A DNA stretch of 64,000 nucleotides from Rhodospirillales bacterium (lineage in GTDB: Bacteria; Pseudomonadota; Alphaproteobacteria; Reyranellales; Reyranellaceae), in NCBI GenBank assembly GCA_009377525.1, contig WHTW01000008.1:430-64429 (forward strand). The letters run 5' to 3'. The position numbers and the translations under genes are program-made. A model generated the notes under the pieces. It was not told the DNA's origin. It saw nothing but the letters and a program-made list of their open reading frames with translations, and did no database searches. Positions 25,002-33,934 of the stretch are shown here, one piece after another (the stretch's first letter is position 1; each line of letters starts with the position of its first letter).

Positions 25002-26801
25002 TCAGCCGCCTTGCTTGGCTTCGGCAGGCTTCTCATAGACCGTCGGCTTGTCGTTGGCGGCACTCAGCCCGTTCTCGAGCTTGTCCTTGATCACCGGCAG
25101 GCGGTCCTTGTCGGGCTTCTGGTTCAGCGCCCGCTCCCACTGGAAGCGCGCCTCGCGCTTGCGGCCGACATGCCAGTAGGCATCGCCGAGATGCTCGATG
25201 ATGGTGGCGTCGTCACCCTTCTGCTCGGCGGCGCGCTCCAGCCATTCCACGGCCTTGTCGTACTGGCCCACGCGATAGAAGGCCCAGCCCACCGAATCGG
25301 TGATGGCGCCGTCGTCGGGCCGAAGCTCGGTGGCGCGCTGCAGCATCTTCATGCCTTCTTCCAGATGCAGGCCCTGGTCGATCCAGCTGTAGCCGAGGTA
25401 GTTCAGCACATGCGGCTGCTCGGGCGAGAGCTCGAGCGCCTTCTTCATGTCGGCTTCGGCCTTGGGCCATTGCTTGGTTCGCTCGAGCACGATGCCGCGG
25501 CCGAAGAACACCGACCAGTGGCGCTCCTCGAGATTGCGGATGCGCATGATCGCCGTGTCGTAGGCCTGCACGGCGTCGCTGTACTTCTCCTTGCTGCGCA
25601 GAAGGTCGGCCAGGGTCAAGGCGGCGTCGATGCGATTGGGCTTCTCGGCAACCAGGATCTTGAGGCGGCTGACCGCCTGATCGAACTTCTCCTGCTGGGC
25701 GTCGAGCGCGGCGGCGCGCAGCCGGGCCTGCCAGTAGAGCGGCGAGTTCTGACGGATCTTGCCCAGCGCCTCGATGGCCTTGGGGACCATCTGGAACTGC
25801 TCATAGAGGCCGGCGATCATCAGCCAGGCGAAGTCGTGTTCCGGCTTCAGGCTGGCGGCGAGCTGATAGAAGATCAGCGCCAGGTCGGCGCGCGCATTGC
25901 GCGGATCGGACGACATTATGCCGCCGATATCGAACAGGATCTCGGAGATGCCTGAAGCCGGCGTCGGTCGCGGCGGGATCGGCGCATTGGGGGCGATCAG
26001 GCCGTCCATCACCACGGCGTCGCTGTACTCCTCGCCGTAGGTCTTCAGCAGCTCGCGCGCCTCTGCCATCGTGCCGAGCCGCATCAGGCCCTCGGCGACG
26101 GCGACCGTCGTGCGAAGACCGTTCTTGTCGAGCGTCATGGCGCGACGGTACTTCTCCTCGGCGGCGGCCTTGTCGCCGGCCATCTCGTCGATCTGCGCCT
26201 CGATCACCAGCGCCGGCGCTTCGGCACGCTCGCCTGCCTTCGGCTTCAGCTTGGCGAGGCTCGCGCGCGCTGCGGCATAGTCCTTCTCGCCGGCCTTCAA
26301 CCACGCCATCACATACTCACGCAGCGGGCCGAGCTGGCTGTCGCCGCCAATGCGTCCCAGCCGCTGCTCGGCGGCGCGATAGTCACGCTTTTTGATGGAC
26401 TGGATGGCCAACACGAGGTTGGGCAGGCCATCACCCGGCCGGGCCGCCAGGATGGCAGGCGCGAGCTGGGCGGCCTGATCGATGCGGCCGGCGTAGAGGC
26501 GAATGCGAAAGGCCGCGTAGACCAGCTCGGGGTCGTTCGGCGCCTGGCCGAGCGCCAGGTCGATCTGTTCGACGGCAGTGTCGTAATCGTGATCCTGCTC
26601 GGCAACGCGCGCGGCGAGATAGCGGCCGGTCAATGTGATGGCGGAAAGCTGGAGACCGCGCGGAGGCTGTGCCTGGCGCTGCGCCGGCGGCTTGGTCTGG
26701 GCTCCGCCGGAGCCGCCCTGCTGGGCATCGCCAGTCGCGGGGATCGAAAGAAGCAGCGCTGCCGACAGCAGCGCGAGATGTGTACGTCGCATGCAACTCA
26801 C
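25002..26801 (-). CDS. Exported tetratricopeptide-repeat protein
   Basis: A 599-aa protein with a signal peptide (RRTHLALLSAALLLSIPAT.. DAQQ) and TPR repeats through most of its length. The C-terminal tandem is clearest: PHVLNYLGYSWIDQG, ITDSVGWAFYRVGQYDKAVE, TIIEHLGDAYWHVGRK. Proteins of this type sit in the periplasm or at the outer membrane and scaffold complexes; no enzyme motif is visible. Start options are GTG 26801, which overlaps the ETF-QO stop by 4 nt (GTGA), and ATG 26792. The overlap implies translational coupling to ETF-QO. Confidence 0.82.
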   Translation of the reverse strand: MSCMRRTHLALLSAALLLSIPATGDAQQGGSGGAQTKPPAQRQAQPPRGLQLSAITLTGRYLAARVAEQDHDYDTAVEQIDLALGQAPNDPELVYAAFRIRLYAGRIDQAAQLAPAILAARPGDGLPNLVLAIQSIKKRDYRAAEQRLGRIGGDSQLGPLREYVMAWLKAGEKDYAAARASLAKLKPKAGERAEAPALVIEAQIDEMAGDKAAAEEKYRRAMTLDKNGLRTTVAVAEGLMRLGTMAEARELLKTYGEEYSDAVVMDGLIAPNAPIPPRPTPASGISEILFDIGGIMSSDPRNARADLALIFYQLAASLKPEHDFAWLMIAGLYEQFQMVPKAIEALGKIRQNSPLYWQARLRAAALDAQQEKFDQAVSRLKILVAEKPNRIDAALTLADLLRSKEKYSDAVQAYDTAIMRIRNLEERHWSVFFGRGIVLERTKQWPKAEADMKKALELSPEQPHVLNYLGYSWIDQGLHLEEGMKMLQRATELRPDDGAITDSVGWAFYRVGQYDKAVEWLERAAEQKGDDATIIEHLGDAYWHVGRKREARFQWERALNQKPDKDRLPVIKDKLENGLSAANDKPTVYEKPAEAKQGG

Positions 26802-28453
26802 ATGTTGGGATAGTTGGGACCGCCGCCACCTTCTGGCACGGCCCAGTCGATGTTCTGTGCCGGATCCTTGATGTCGCAGGTCTTGCAGTGCACGCAGTTC
26901 TGCGCGTTGATCTGGAAGCGCGGCTGGCCGTTGTCGGAGGTCACCACCTCGTAAACACCCGCCGGGCAGTAGCGTTGCGCGGGCTCTGCATAGAGCGGCA
27001 GGTTGACCGCGATCGGGATCGACGGGTCGCGCAGCCGGAGATGAACCGGCTGGTCCTCCTCATGGTTGGTGTTCGACAGGAACACCGACGACAGCTTGTC
27101 GAACGACAGCACGCCGTCCGGCTTGGGATACTGGATGGGCTGGAATTCGGCGGCCGGCCGCAGGCATTCGTGGTCGGCCTTCTTGTGGTGCATCGTCCAC
27201 GGCACGCGGATGCCGAGATCGTGCAGCCACATGTCCATGCCGCCATAGAGCGTGCCCAGCGTGGTGCCCCACCGCAGCGCCGGCTTCACGTTGCGTACCT
27301 TGTCGAGATCTTTCCAGATCCACGACGCCTTCAATTTCACGGGATAGGCGATGAGCTCGTCGCCGCCGGTCTTGCCGGCCGCCAGCGCTTCGAAGGCCGC
27401 CTCGGCCGCCAGCATGCCGCTCTTGATGGCGTTATGGCTGCCCTTGATGCGCGGCAGGTTCACGAAGCCCGCCGAACAGCCGATCAGCGCGCCGCCCGGG
27501 AAGGTGAGCTTGGGGATCGACTGAACACCACCTTCATTGATGGCGCGCGAGCCATAGGCCAAGCGCTTGCCGCCTTGCAGGTACTTGGCGACCTCAGGGT
27601 GTGTCTTGAAGCGCTGGAACTCGTCGAATGGCGACAGATAGGGGTTCTCGTACCCGAGATGGACCACGAAGCCGATAGAAACGAGGTTGTCGCCGAAAAG
27701 GTACATGAAGGAGCCGCCGTGGCTGCCGGTCTCGCTGAGCGGCCAACCCTGCGAGTGCACGACCAGGCCCTTCTTGAAGCGGGCTGGCTCGACCTGCCAC
27801 AGCTCCTTCAACCCGATGCCGAACTTCTGCGGATCGGCGCCGTCACGCAGGTCGAACTTGGCCATGAGCTGCTTGGCGAGCGAGCCGCGCACGCCCTCGG
27901 CGATCAGGGTGTACTTGGCGTGCAGCTCCATGCCCGGCGTGTAGCTGTCCTTGTGCTTGCCATCCTTTGCGACGCCCATGTCGCCCGTGGCGACGCCCTT
28001 CACCGAGCCGTCCTCGTTGTAGAGCACCTCGGCGCCGGCGAAGCCCGCATAGATCTCGACGCCCAGCGCCTCGGCCTGCTGGCCGAGCCAGCGGCAGACG
28101 TCGCCCAGGCTGACGATGTAGTTGCCGTGGTTGTTCATCAGCCGCGGCATCAGGAAATTGGGGAAACGGTAGGAGCCGGCCTTGGTCAGGAACAGGAACT
28201 GATCGTCGCTCACCTGGGTGTCGATCGGCGCGCCCTGCTCCTTCCAGTCCGGGATCAGCTCGTTGAGGCCGATGGGGTCGACGACTGCACCCGACAGGAT
28301 GTGGGCACCGATCTCCGAGCCCTTCTCGATCAGGCAGACGGAAACCTCGTGGTTGCGCTCGGCGGCAAGTTGCTTGAGGCGAATCGCCGCCGACAGCCCG
28401 GCCGGGCCGCCGCCAACGATCAGCACGTCATATTCCATCGACTCGCGCGCCAT
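26798..28453 (-). CDS. Electron transfer flavoprotein-ubiquinone oxidoreductase
   Basis: A 551-aa ETF-QO, a peripheral inner-membrane protein passing electrons from acyl-CoA and other dehydrogenases via ETF to ubiquinone. The FAD fold DVLIVGGGPAGLSAAIRL is at the N-terminus, with EKGSEIGAHILSGAV and GCSAGFVNLPRIKGSHNA in the membrane-binding middle. The C-terminal 4Fe-4S site is CPAGVYEV..CVHCKTCDIKDP. The length matches the family. It serves the acyl-CoA dehydrogenase at 52154 and others in the genome. Transcription probably continues into the TPR and ispE genes. Confidence 0.94.
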   Translation of the reverse strand: MARESMEYDVLIVGGGPAGLSAAIRLKQLAAERNHEVSVCLIEKGSEIGAHILSGAVVDPIGLNELIPDWKEQGAPIDTQVSDDQFLFLTKAGSYRFPNFLMPRLMNNHGNYIVSLGDVCRWLGQQAEALGVEIYAGFAGAEVLYNEDGSVKGVATGDMGVAKDGKHKDSYTPGMELHAKYTLIAEGVRGSLAKQLMAKFDLRDGADPQKFGIGLKELWQVEPARFKKGLVVHSQGWPLSETGSHGGSFMYLFGDNLVSIGFVVHLGYENPYLSPFDEFQRFKTHPEVAKYLQGGKRLAYGSRAINEGGVQSIPKLTFPGGALIGCSAGFVNLPRIKGSHNAIKSGMLAAEAAFEALAAGKTGGDELIAYPVKLKASWIWKDLDKVRNVKPALRWGTTLGTLYGGMDMWLHDLGIRVPWTMHHKKADHECLRPAAEFQPIQYPKPDGVLSFDKLSSVFLSNTNHEEDQPVHLRLRDPSIPIAVNLPLYAEPAQRYCPAGVYEVVTSDNGQPRFQINAQNCVHCKTCDIKDPAQNIDWAVPEGGGGPNYPNM

Positions 28454-28571
28454 TCCCGTCTCGCTCTGCAGTGCCTTTTCAACATGGACGCGCCGCCGGG
28501 AGGCGACGATCCTTCAGTCGTAGATAGCCTGTTGGGGGGTAAATCGCCACCCAGCCAAAAGGGGAATTCCC

Positions 28572-29639
28572 GTGGCAGAGCTGACCGGAATCGAGAGCAA
28601 ACTCTTCACCGCCCATGATTTTGGGCTGGAAAGCGGGCAATCGCTGCCCGTGCTGGAGCTCGCCTACGAAGCTTACGGTACCCTGTCACCAAAGCGCGAC
28701 AATGCGATCCTGGTCGTGCATGGCTACACGTCGAGCCATCACGCCGCAGGCCGCAACGCACCCGGCAAGCAAGGACGCGGCGTCGCCGAGGGCGCGGCCG
28801 GCTGGTTCGACGGGCTGATCGGCCCTGGCAAGGCGGTCGACACCACCCGCTACTTCGTGGTGTCGGTGAATGCGCTGGGATCGGCGCACGGCAGCACTGG
28901 GCCCAATGCCAAGGATCCGCGCACCAGCAAGCCCTATGGGCCGACTTTCCCCGAGATCACGATGCGCGACATCGTGGCGGCTGAGAAGCTTTTGGTCGAT
29001 TCGCTGGGTCTCACGAGCCTGGTTGCAGTGATCGGCCCGTCGATGGGCGGCTTCCAGTCGTTCCAGTGGGCCGCTTCCTATCCCGGCTTCATGAGGGCGA
29101 TCGTGCCCTCGGTGACGGCGCCGCGCTCGCCAGGCGGCCTCGATCGGCTGGAGGCATTGCAGAAGCGCCTGGCCAGCGATCCCAACTGGAACGGCGGCTG
29201 GTATTACGACAATGGCGGCATCGCCCGCACGCTCGAGGAGATCCGCTTCGAGACCCTGATGAACTACGGCCAGAACGAAATCCTCGCCGAGACCATGCCC
29301 GATCCCAAGGCGCGCGAGGCAGCGATCCGCGCCAACGCCAAGGCGTGGTCGCAGATCTATGACGGGCATTCGATGGTGGTGCTGCGCCGCGCGATCGGCA
29401 GCTTCGACATCACGGCCGACTACGCCAAGCTCAAGAACACCAAGGTACTCTACGTGCAGTCGCCGTCCGACAAGCTGTTCGACATCGCGCTCAGCCCCGG
29501 TTACGTGAGCGACATGCGCAAGGCCGGCATCGACGTCACCTACGTTGAACTGCCGACCAACAAGGGCCACATGGCAAGCCACGCCGATGCCGCCCTGTGG
29601 GCCCCCATCCTCGGCGCTTTCCTGAGCCGCCTGACATGA
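28572..29639 (+). CDS. MetX-like alpha/beta hydrolase (homoserine O-acetyltransferase family)
   Basis: A 355-aa alpha/beta-hydrolase of the homoserine acetyltransferase group. The opening LPVLELAYEAYGTLSPKRDN and ILVVHGYTSSHHAAG match MetX. The nucleophile is Ser157 in GPSMGGFQSFQWA (MetX usually GGSMGG), the acid is the Asp in SPSDKLF, and the His is in NKGHMASHAD. Differences around the nucleophile and in the cap make true homoserine acetylation uncertain; related proteins act as plain esterases. Translation starts at GTG with AAAGGGG upstream. The stop overlaps the next gene by ATGA. Confidence 0.8.
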   Translation: MAELTGIESKLFTAHDFGLESGQSLPVLELAYEAYGTLSPKRDNAILVVHGYTSSHHAAGRNAPGKQGRGVAEGAAGWFDGLIGPGKAVDTTRYFVVSVNALGSAHGSTGPNAKDPRTSKPYGPTFPEITMRDIVAAEKLLVDSLGLTSLVAVIGPSMGGFQSFQWAASYPGFMRAIVPSVTAPRSPGGLDRLEALQKRLASDPNWNGGWYYDNGGIARTLEEIRFETLMNYGQNEILAETMPDPKAREAAIRANAKAWSQIYDGHSMVVLRRAIGSFDITADYAKLKNTKVLYVQSPSDKLFDIALSPGYVSDMRKAGIDVTYVELPTNKGHMASHADAALWAPILGAFLSRLT

Positions 29640-30478
29640 ACCAGACGATCGCCCGCGAAGACCTCGAATCGCTGCTCCGATGGTACGTCGACCAGGGGGT
29701 CGACGAGACCATCGGCGAGGAGGCCATCGACCGCTTCGCTGCGCCCGCACCGCAGGCTGCACCTCTGCCGGTCCAGCAACAGGCACCGGCTGCACCAACG
29801 CCCATACGCCCCGCACCGGCGGCTCCCGCTCCGCTTCGCGGCCCGGTTCCCATCGAATCGCCTCAGCTCGTCGAGGACGCGCGGGCTCTGGCGCAACGCT
29901 GCAACAGCGTCGCAGAGCTCGAGGCGGCGGTGCGTGCCTTCGAGGGTTGCGCGCTCAAGCGCACAGCGAAGAACACCGTGTTCGCCGATGGCGTGGTCGG
30001 TTCGCCGGTCATGATCGTGGGTGAGGCGCCGGGCGCCGACGAAGACCGCCTGGGCAAGCCGTTCGTGGGCGTGAGCGGTCAGCTCATGGATCGCATGTTC
30101 GATGCCATCGGCATGAGCCGCGAGCGCGATCTCTACATCACCAACATCCTGTTCTGGCGGCCGCCCGGCAACCGCACCCCGACGCTGGCCGAGCAGGCGA
30201 TCTGCATGGCCTTCACGCGGCGCCATATCGAGCTCGCCCGGCCCAGAGTGCTGGTGTTGGCCGGCGGCACGGCGGCCAAGTCGGTGCTCGACACGACCGA
30301 AGGCATCATGCGCCTGCGCGGCAAGTGGACGAGCCTTTCTCTGGACGACGGCAGCGCCGTCCCTACCCTGCCGACTTTCCATCCGGCCTATCTGCTGCGC
30401 ACGCCCGCCAGCAAGCGGCAAAGCTGGTCCGACCTCTTGTCGCTCGACAAGAAGCTGCGCGAGCTCGGCATCAGATGA
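29636..30478 (+). CDS. Uracil-DNA glycosylase, family 4-like
   Basis: A 280-aa DNA repair enzyme that excises uracil from DNA. A variable Ala/Pro-rich linker (residues ~40-75) follows an N-terminal helical segment. Catalytic motif A is GEAPGADEDRLGKPFVG and the minor-groove motif is FHPAYLLR. Of the four Cys that hold the 4Fe-4S cluster in classical family 4 enzymes, only the first (GCALK) and last (AICMAF) positions appear; GNR is preceded by Trp instead of Cys. Alphaproteobacterial relatives seem to share this. It overlaps the upstream hydrolase and the downstream GFA gene by ATGA. Confidence 0.85.
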   Translation: MNQTIAREDLESLLRWYVDQGVDETIGEEAIDRFAAPAPQAAPLPVQQQAPAAPTPIRPAPAAPAPLRGPVPIESPQLVEDARALAQRCNSVAELEAAVRAFEGCALKRTAKNTVFADGVVGSPVMIVGEAPGADEDRLGKPFVGVSGQLMDRMFDAIGMSRERDLYITNILFWRPPGNRTPTLAEQAICMAFTRRHIELARPRVLVLAGGTAAKSVLDTTEGIMRLRGKWTSLSLDDGSAVPTLPTFHPAYLLRTPASKRQSWSDLLSLDKKLRELGIR

Positions 30479-30903
30479 TGCAACACACCGGCGGATGCAT
30501 GTGCGGCGCCGTGCGCTTCAAGACGACGGGCGAGCCGTCGCGCGTGACCATCTGTCATTGCACCTGGTGTCAGCGCCGCACCGGCACGGCCTTCGGCACG
30601 GAGGTCGTGTTCAACAGCGACCAAGTCGAAATGACGGGCACCGAGATCGCACGCCATCGGCACATCTCCGACGAATCAGGGCGATGGCTCGAGGTCGAGT
30701 TCTGCCGGCGTTGCGGCACGAGCCTCGGTTTCACGCTGGAGGCAGTTCCCGGCGTGCGCACCTTGCCGGCTGGTGCGTTCGACGATCCGACTTGGATCAA
30801 GGCGGAACGCTACAAGTTCCGTCACGTCTTCCTGCGATCAAGGCGAGAGTGGTCGGACCTCTCGCCTCACGTCGAGCAATACGAACGGCACTTCCGCTCG
30901 TAG
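30475..30903 (+). CDS. GFA-domain zinc protein, second copy
   Basis: A 142-aa GFA/CENP-V-fold protein with zinc Cys sets GGCMCGAVRF, ICHCTWCQRRTG and EFCRRCGTSLGF. HCTWCQR is the classical GFA pattern, and the Cys pattern differs from the GFA protein at 7087, so these are different subfamilies. The substrate is unproven; these proteins are often linked to aldehyde or thiol chemistry. ATG 30475 overlaps the glycosylase stop by 4 nt; a second ATG at 30478 is also possible. It is the last gene of the MetX-like/UDG/GFA operon. Confidence 0.85.
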   Translation: MMQHTGGCMCGAVRFKTTGEPSRVTICHCTWCQRRTGTAFGTEVVFNSDQVEMTGTEIARHRHISDESGRWLEVEFCRRCGTSLGFTLEAVPGVRTLPAGAFDDPTWIKAERYKFRHVFLRSRREWSDLSPHVEQYERHFRS

Positions 30904-30916
30904 CTCGACGGGTTCG

Positions 30917-33184
30917 TCAGTCGGCGGCCTTGGCCAGCGGCTCGGGTTCCAGCGCCTCCAGCACCTTCGGCGGCGACATCGGCAGGCTGTAAAGCCGCAG
31001 TCCCAGGGCACCGTGGATGGCGTTGGCGACGGCGGCCATCACTGGCACAAGCGGCACCTCGCCGACGCCACGCACGCCCTGCGGATGCTTCGGGTTGGGA
31101 ACCTCGATCATGACGGCATCGAGCATCGGCAGGTCCGACATGACGGGCATGCGATAGTCGAGGAAGCCCGCGTTATCGAGCTTGCCGTGCTTGTCGTAGA
31201 TGTACTCCTCGCTCAACGCCCAGCCGATGCCCTGGGCGACGCCGCCCTGGATCTGGCCCTCGACGTAGTCGGGATGGATCGCCCGCCCGACATCCTGGAA
31301 GGCGGTGTAGCGCGTGACCCAGGCGCGGCCGGTCGCGGGGTCGACCTCGACGTCGCAGATATGCGTGCTGAAGCCGCCCTCGGCGCCGGCGGTGTTGCTC
31401 GACGCGCCGGCCCCGATCGGCCCGCCGGTCTCGCTCGCCTTGGCGGCGATCTGGGCGAGCGACAGCGGCTCGAACTTGCCGGCATTGTCGCCGGCCGGAC
31501 GGGCATAGCCGTTGTCCCAGCTGACCGCCTCGGGCTCGATCTTCCAGATCTTGGCGGCACGCTCGCACAGGGTCTTGATGACCTTCTCCGCCGACTGCGT
31601 GACCACCATCGCGGAGGCGAAGGTGACACGGCTGCCGCCGGTCAGGTTGGAGAAGCCGATGCTGCTGGTGTCGCCGATCAACACCTGGATCTTGCTGTGG
31701 TCGATGCCCAGAAGCTCGGCGGCGATGTTGGCCGTCGAGGCGCGCGAGCCGCCGATATCGGGATGGCCGGTCATCACGACGACCGAGCCGTCCTCGTTGA
31801 TGCGCATTTCCGCGCTCGATTCGCCACCGGCATTGAACCAGTAGCCGCTCGCCACGCCGCGGCCCTGGTTGGGACCGAGCGGCGCCTTGTAGTGCGGATG
31901 GGCCAACGCCTGCTTCACGGTCTCCTGGTAGCCCATGACGGGATAGACCGGACCGTGCACCGCCTTGGTGCCCTGCTTGGCGGAGTTCTTGAGGCGGAGC
32001 TCGAGGGGATCCATGCCGAGCTTCTCGGCGAGCTCATCGAGCACGCACTCGACCGCATAGGCGCCGATCGGCGCGCCGGGCGCGCGATAGGCCGCGACCT
32101 TCGAGCGGTTGGAAACGACGTCGTAGCCCAGCGTGTGGGCATTCGCGATGTCGTAGGGTCCGAAGGCGCAGCCGGCGGCACCGCGGATCGGCGAGCCGGG
32201 GAAGGCGCCGGCCTGCAGCCAGTAGGTGCCCTGGCCGGCGACGATCGTGCCGTCCTTCTTGGCGCCGATCTTGACCTTGCTCATCGAACCCGAGGTCGGG
32301 CCGGAGGCGCGGAACACCTCCTCGCGCGACATCACCATCTTGACCGGCCTGCCCGACTTCTTGGCCAGCACCAGCGCCAGCGGCTCGAGGTAAATGATGG
32401 TCTTTCCGCCGAAACCACCGCCGATCTCCGCCGGAATGGCGCGGATGTCGCTCTGCTGCATGCCCGTGAGCAGCGCGGACATGGCGCGGACCATGAATTG
32501 GCCCTGGCTGGAACTCCAGATCGTGGCCTTGCCGTCGACGACGCTGACCAGGCAGGCGTGCGGCTCGATGTAGCCCTGGTGCACCGCCTCGGTCTCGAAG
32601 CTGCGCTCGACGATCACGTCGGCTTCCTTGAAGCCCGCCTCGATATCACCCTTCTTGTGCTCGAGGGTGCCCGCGATGTTGGAGGGCTTGCCGTCGAACT
32701 TGACGTGCTCGTGCAGGATGGCAGCGCTTGGTTTCATCGCATCCTTGACGTTGATCGCCCAGGGCAGCACTTCGTAGTCGACCTTGATCAGCTTGCAGGC
32801 GGCTGCCGCGACCTCCTGTGTGATCGCGGCGACGGCGGCCACCGGATGGCCATGGAACAGCGCCTTGTCGCGCGCCATGACGTTGCGGCACATCCAGCGC
32901 ATGTCCTGGATGCCCAGCATCACCGGTCCCTTGTCGATCGGGAAATCGACGATGTCCTTGGACGTCATGACGGCCATCACGCCCGGCAGCGCCTCGGCCT
33001 TGGAAGTGTCGATCGACTTGATGCGGGCATGCGGATGAGGGCTGCGCAGCACCTTGCCCCAGATCATGCCAGGCATTGTCGTGTCGGCGGCGTAGGCGGC
33101 CCGTCCGGTGACCTTGTCGGCGCCGTCAGGCCGGGGGGTACGCTTGCCAATCCACTTGTTGTCGGGGTTGTCGGTCATGGTCAT
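30917..33184 (-). CDS. Xanthine dehydrogenase-family molybdopterin-binding subunit (orphan)
   Basis: A 755-aa large subunit of a molybdenum hydroxylase. The opening is GKRTPRPDGADKVTGRAAYA, with MIWGKVLRSPHPHARI. GGGFGGKTIIYLEPLALVLA is the molybdopterin-contact region, TGHPDIGGSRASTANIAAEL follows, and the catalytic-Glu region is VRGVGEVPLVPVMAAVANAI. Such enzymes hydroxylate aromatic heterocycles, aldehydes, CO or hydroxybenzoyl-CoA, and need a 2Fe-2S subunit and usually an FAD subunit. Neither is adjacent, so either partners lie elsewhere or the gene is a remnant of a larger operon. The length is normal. Confidence 0.88.
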   Translation of the reverse strand: MTMTDNPDNKWIGKRTPRPDGADKVTGRAAYAADTTMPGMIWGKVLRSPHPHARIKSIDTSKAEALPGVMAVMTSKDIVDFPIDKGPVMLGIQDMRWMCRNVMARDKALFHGHPVAAVAAITQEVAAAACKLIKVDYEVLPWAINVKDAMKPSAAILHEHVKFDGKPSNIAGTLEHKKGDIEAGFKEADVIVERSFETEAVHQGYIEPHACLVSVVDGKATIWSSSQGQFMVRAMSALLTGMQQSDIRAIPAEIGGGFGGKTIIYLEPLALVLAKKSGRPVKMVMSREEVFRASGPTSGSMSKVKIGAKKDGTIVAGQGTYWLQAGAFPGSPIRGAAGCAFGPYDIANAHTLGYDVVSNRSKVAAYRAPGAPIGAYAVECVLDELAEKLGMDPLELRLKNSAKQGTKAVHGPVYPVMGYQETVKQALAHPHYKAPLGPNQGRGVASGYWFNAGGESSAEMRINEDGSVVVMTGHPDIGGSRASTANIAAELLGIDHSKIQVLIGDTSSIGFSNLTGGSRVTFASAMVVTQSAEKVIKTLCERAAKIWKIEPEAVSWDNGYARPAGDNAGKFEPLSLAQIAAKASETGGPIGAGASSNTAGAEGGFSTHICDVEVDPATGRAWVTRYTAFQDVGRAIHPDYVEGQIQGGVAQGIGWALSEEYIYDKHGKLDNAGFLDYRMPVMSDLPMLDAVMIEVPNPKHPQGVRGVGEVPLVPVMAAVANAIHGALGLRLYSLPMSPPKVLEALEPEPLAKAAD

Positions 33185-33273
33185 GGCCGTTCGTCCTCAA
33201 ATGTGCGGTAAACGAGGAAATTCGCCCCTCAATCAGACCGGGTCACGACCGCCAGATCAAGCGGGATATGGTT

Positions 33274-33699
33274 CTACAGTTTCTTCCTGAGAAAGAACTT
33301 CTTGTGACCTTTGGGGTAGTCGTCGAGGGTGGCGAACACCTCGTAGCCCCGTTGCTCGTAGAACGGCCGAGCCTGGAAGGAATGAGTGTCGAGCTCGACC
33401 GAATGGCAGCCACGCTCCCGAGCATAGGCCTCGGCCTGGTCCATCAGCCGTGTCCCCCAGTCCTTGCCGCGCACGGCTTCATCGACCCATAGGAAGGAGA
33501 TGTACAGCCAGCCACCCCAAACCTGGCCTAAAAGGCCGCCCATCGTCTCGCCGCGGTCGTTTCTCAGGAACAGGTGCAGCGGATACCAGGCCGAGACGCC
33601 GGTCACGGCGATATTGAACGCATCGAGATGGTCGCGGACGAACTGGGCGCCCGTGCCTGTCTGGTCGAAAACGATCTTCAGGTCATCTGCCGGCTTCAA
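33274..33699 (-). CDS. GNAT-family N-acetyltransferase
   Basis: A 141-aa GNAT domain. GGWLYISFLWVDEAVRGKDWG and TRLMDQAEAYARERGC hold the acetyl-CoA loop (R-G-K-D-W-G in place of R-G-x-G-x-G/A). SVELDTHSFQARPFYEQRGY is the typical last strand and helix. The substrate is unknown. The best start is TTG 33699, which lies inside the end of fdsD (17-nt overlap). It is therefore read as the last gene of the formate dehydrogenase operon, though no functional link to formate oxidation is known. Confidence 0.8.
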   Translation of the reverse strand: MKPADDLKIVFDQTGTGAQFVRDHLDAFNIAVTGVSAWYPLHLFLRNDRGETMGGLLGQVWGGWLYISFLWVDEAVRGKDWGTRLMDQAEAYARERGCHSVELDTHSFQARPFYEQRGYEVFATLDDYPKGHKKFFLRKKL

Positions 33700-33931
33700 G
33701 AGGCGCCCCGCGTTTCGCCTCCTTTAGCCTCCCGATGGCTTCTCGAACAGGGCCATCCAGGCCCGCCCCGCCGGCCCGCCAATGGGCGACGATGCTGGCC
33801 TTCATGCGCGGATCCCAGAACTTCTCCAGATGGTCGGCAATGCCCGCGACCGGATCGCCATCGCGCTGCGGCGTGAAGAACTTGCCGATCTGGTTGGCCA
33901 TCATCACCAGCTTGTCGAGCGTGCCGGACAT
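33683..33931 (-). CDS. fdsD: Formate dehydrogenase delta subunit
   Basis: An 82-aa small subunit of NAD-dependent, molybdenum-containing formate dehydrogenase. It opens LDKLVMMANQIGKFFTPQRD, followed by GIADHLEKFWDPRMKASIVAH, the FdsD signature. FdsD is required for assembly and activity of the FdsABG complex. It begins 3 nt after the fdsA stop, completing a canonical fdsG-B-A-D order, except that the accessory sulfurtransferase gene fdsC usually found between A and D is absent from this window. Confidence 0.9.
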   Translation of the reverse strand: MSGTLDKLVMMANQIGKFFTPQRDGDPVAGIADHLEKFWDPRMKASIVAHWRAGGAGLDGPVREAIGRLKEAKRGAPLEAGR

Positions 33932-33934
33932 CGC

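Noticed and set aside
30773-33211. 812-residue open frame on the plus strand
   Set aside because: Antisense shadow of the molybdopterin hydroxylase gene; no domains, and composition like other shadows.
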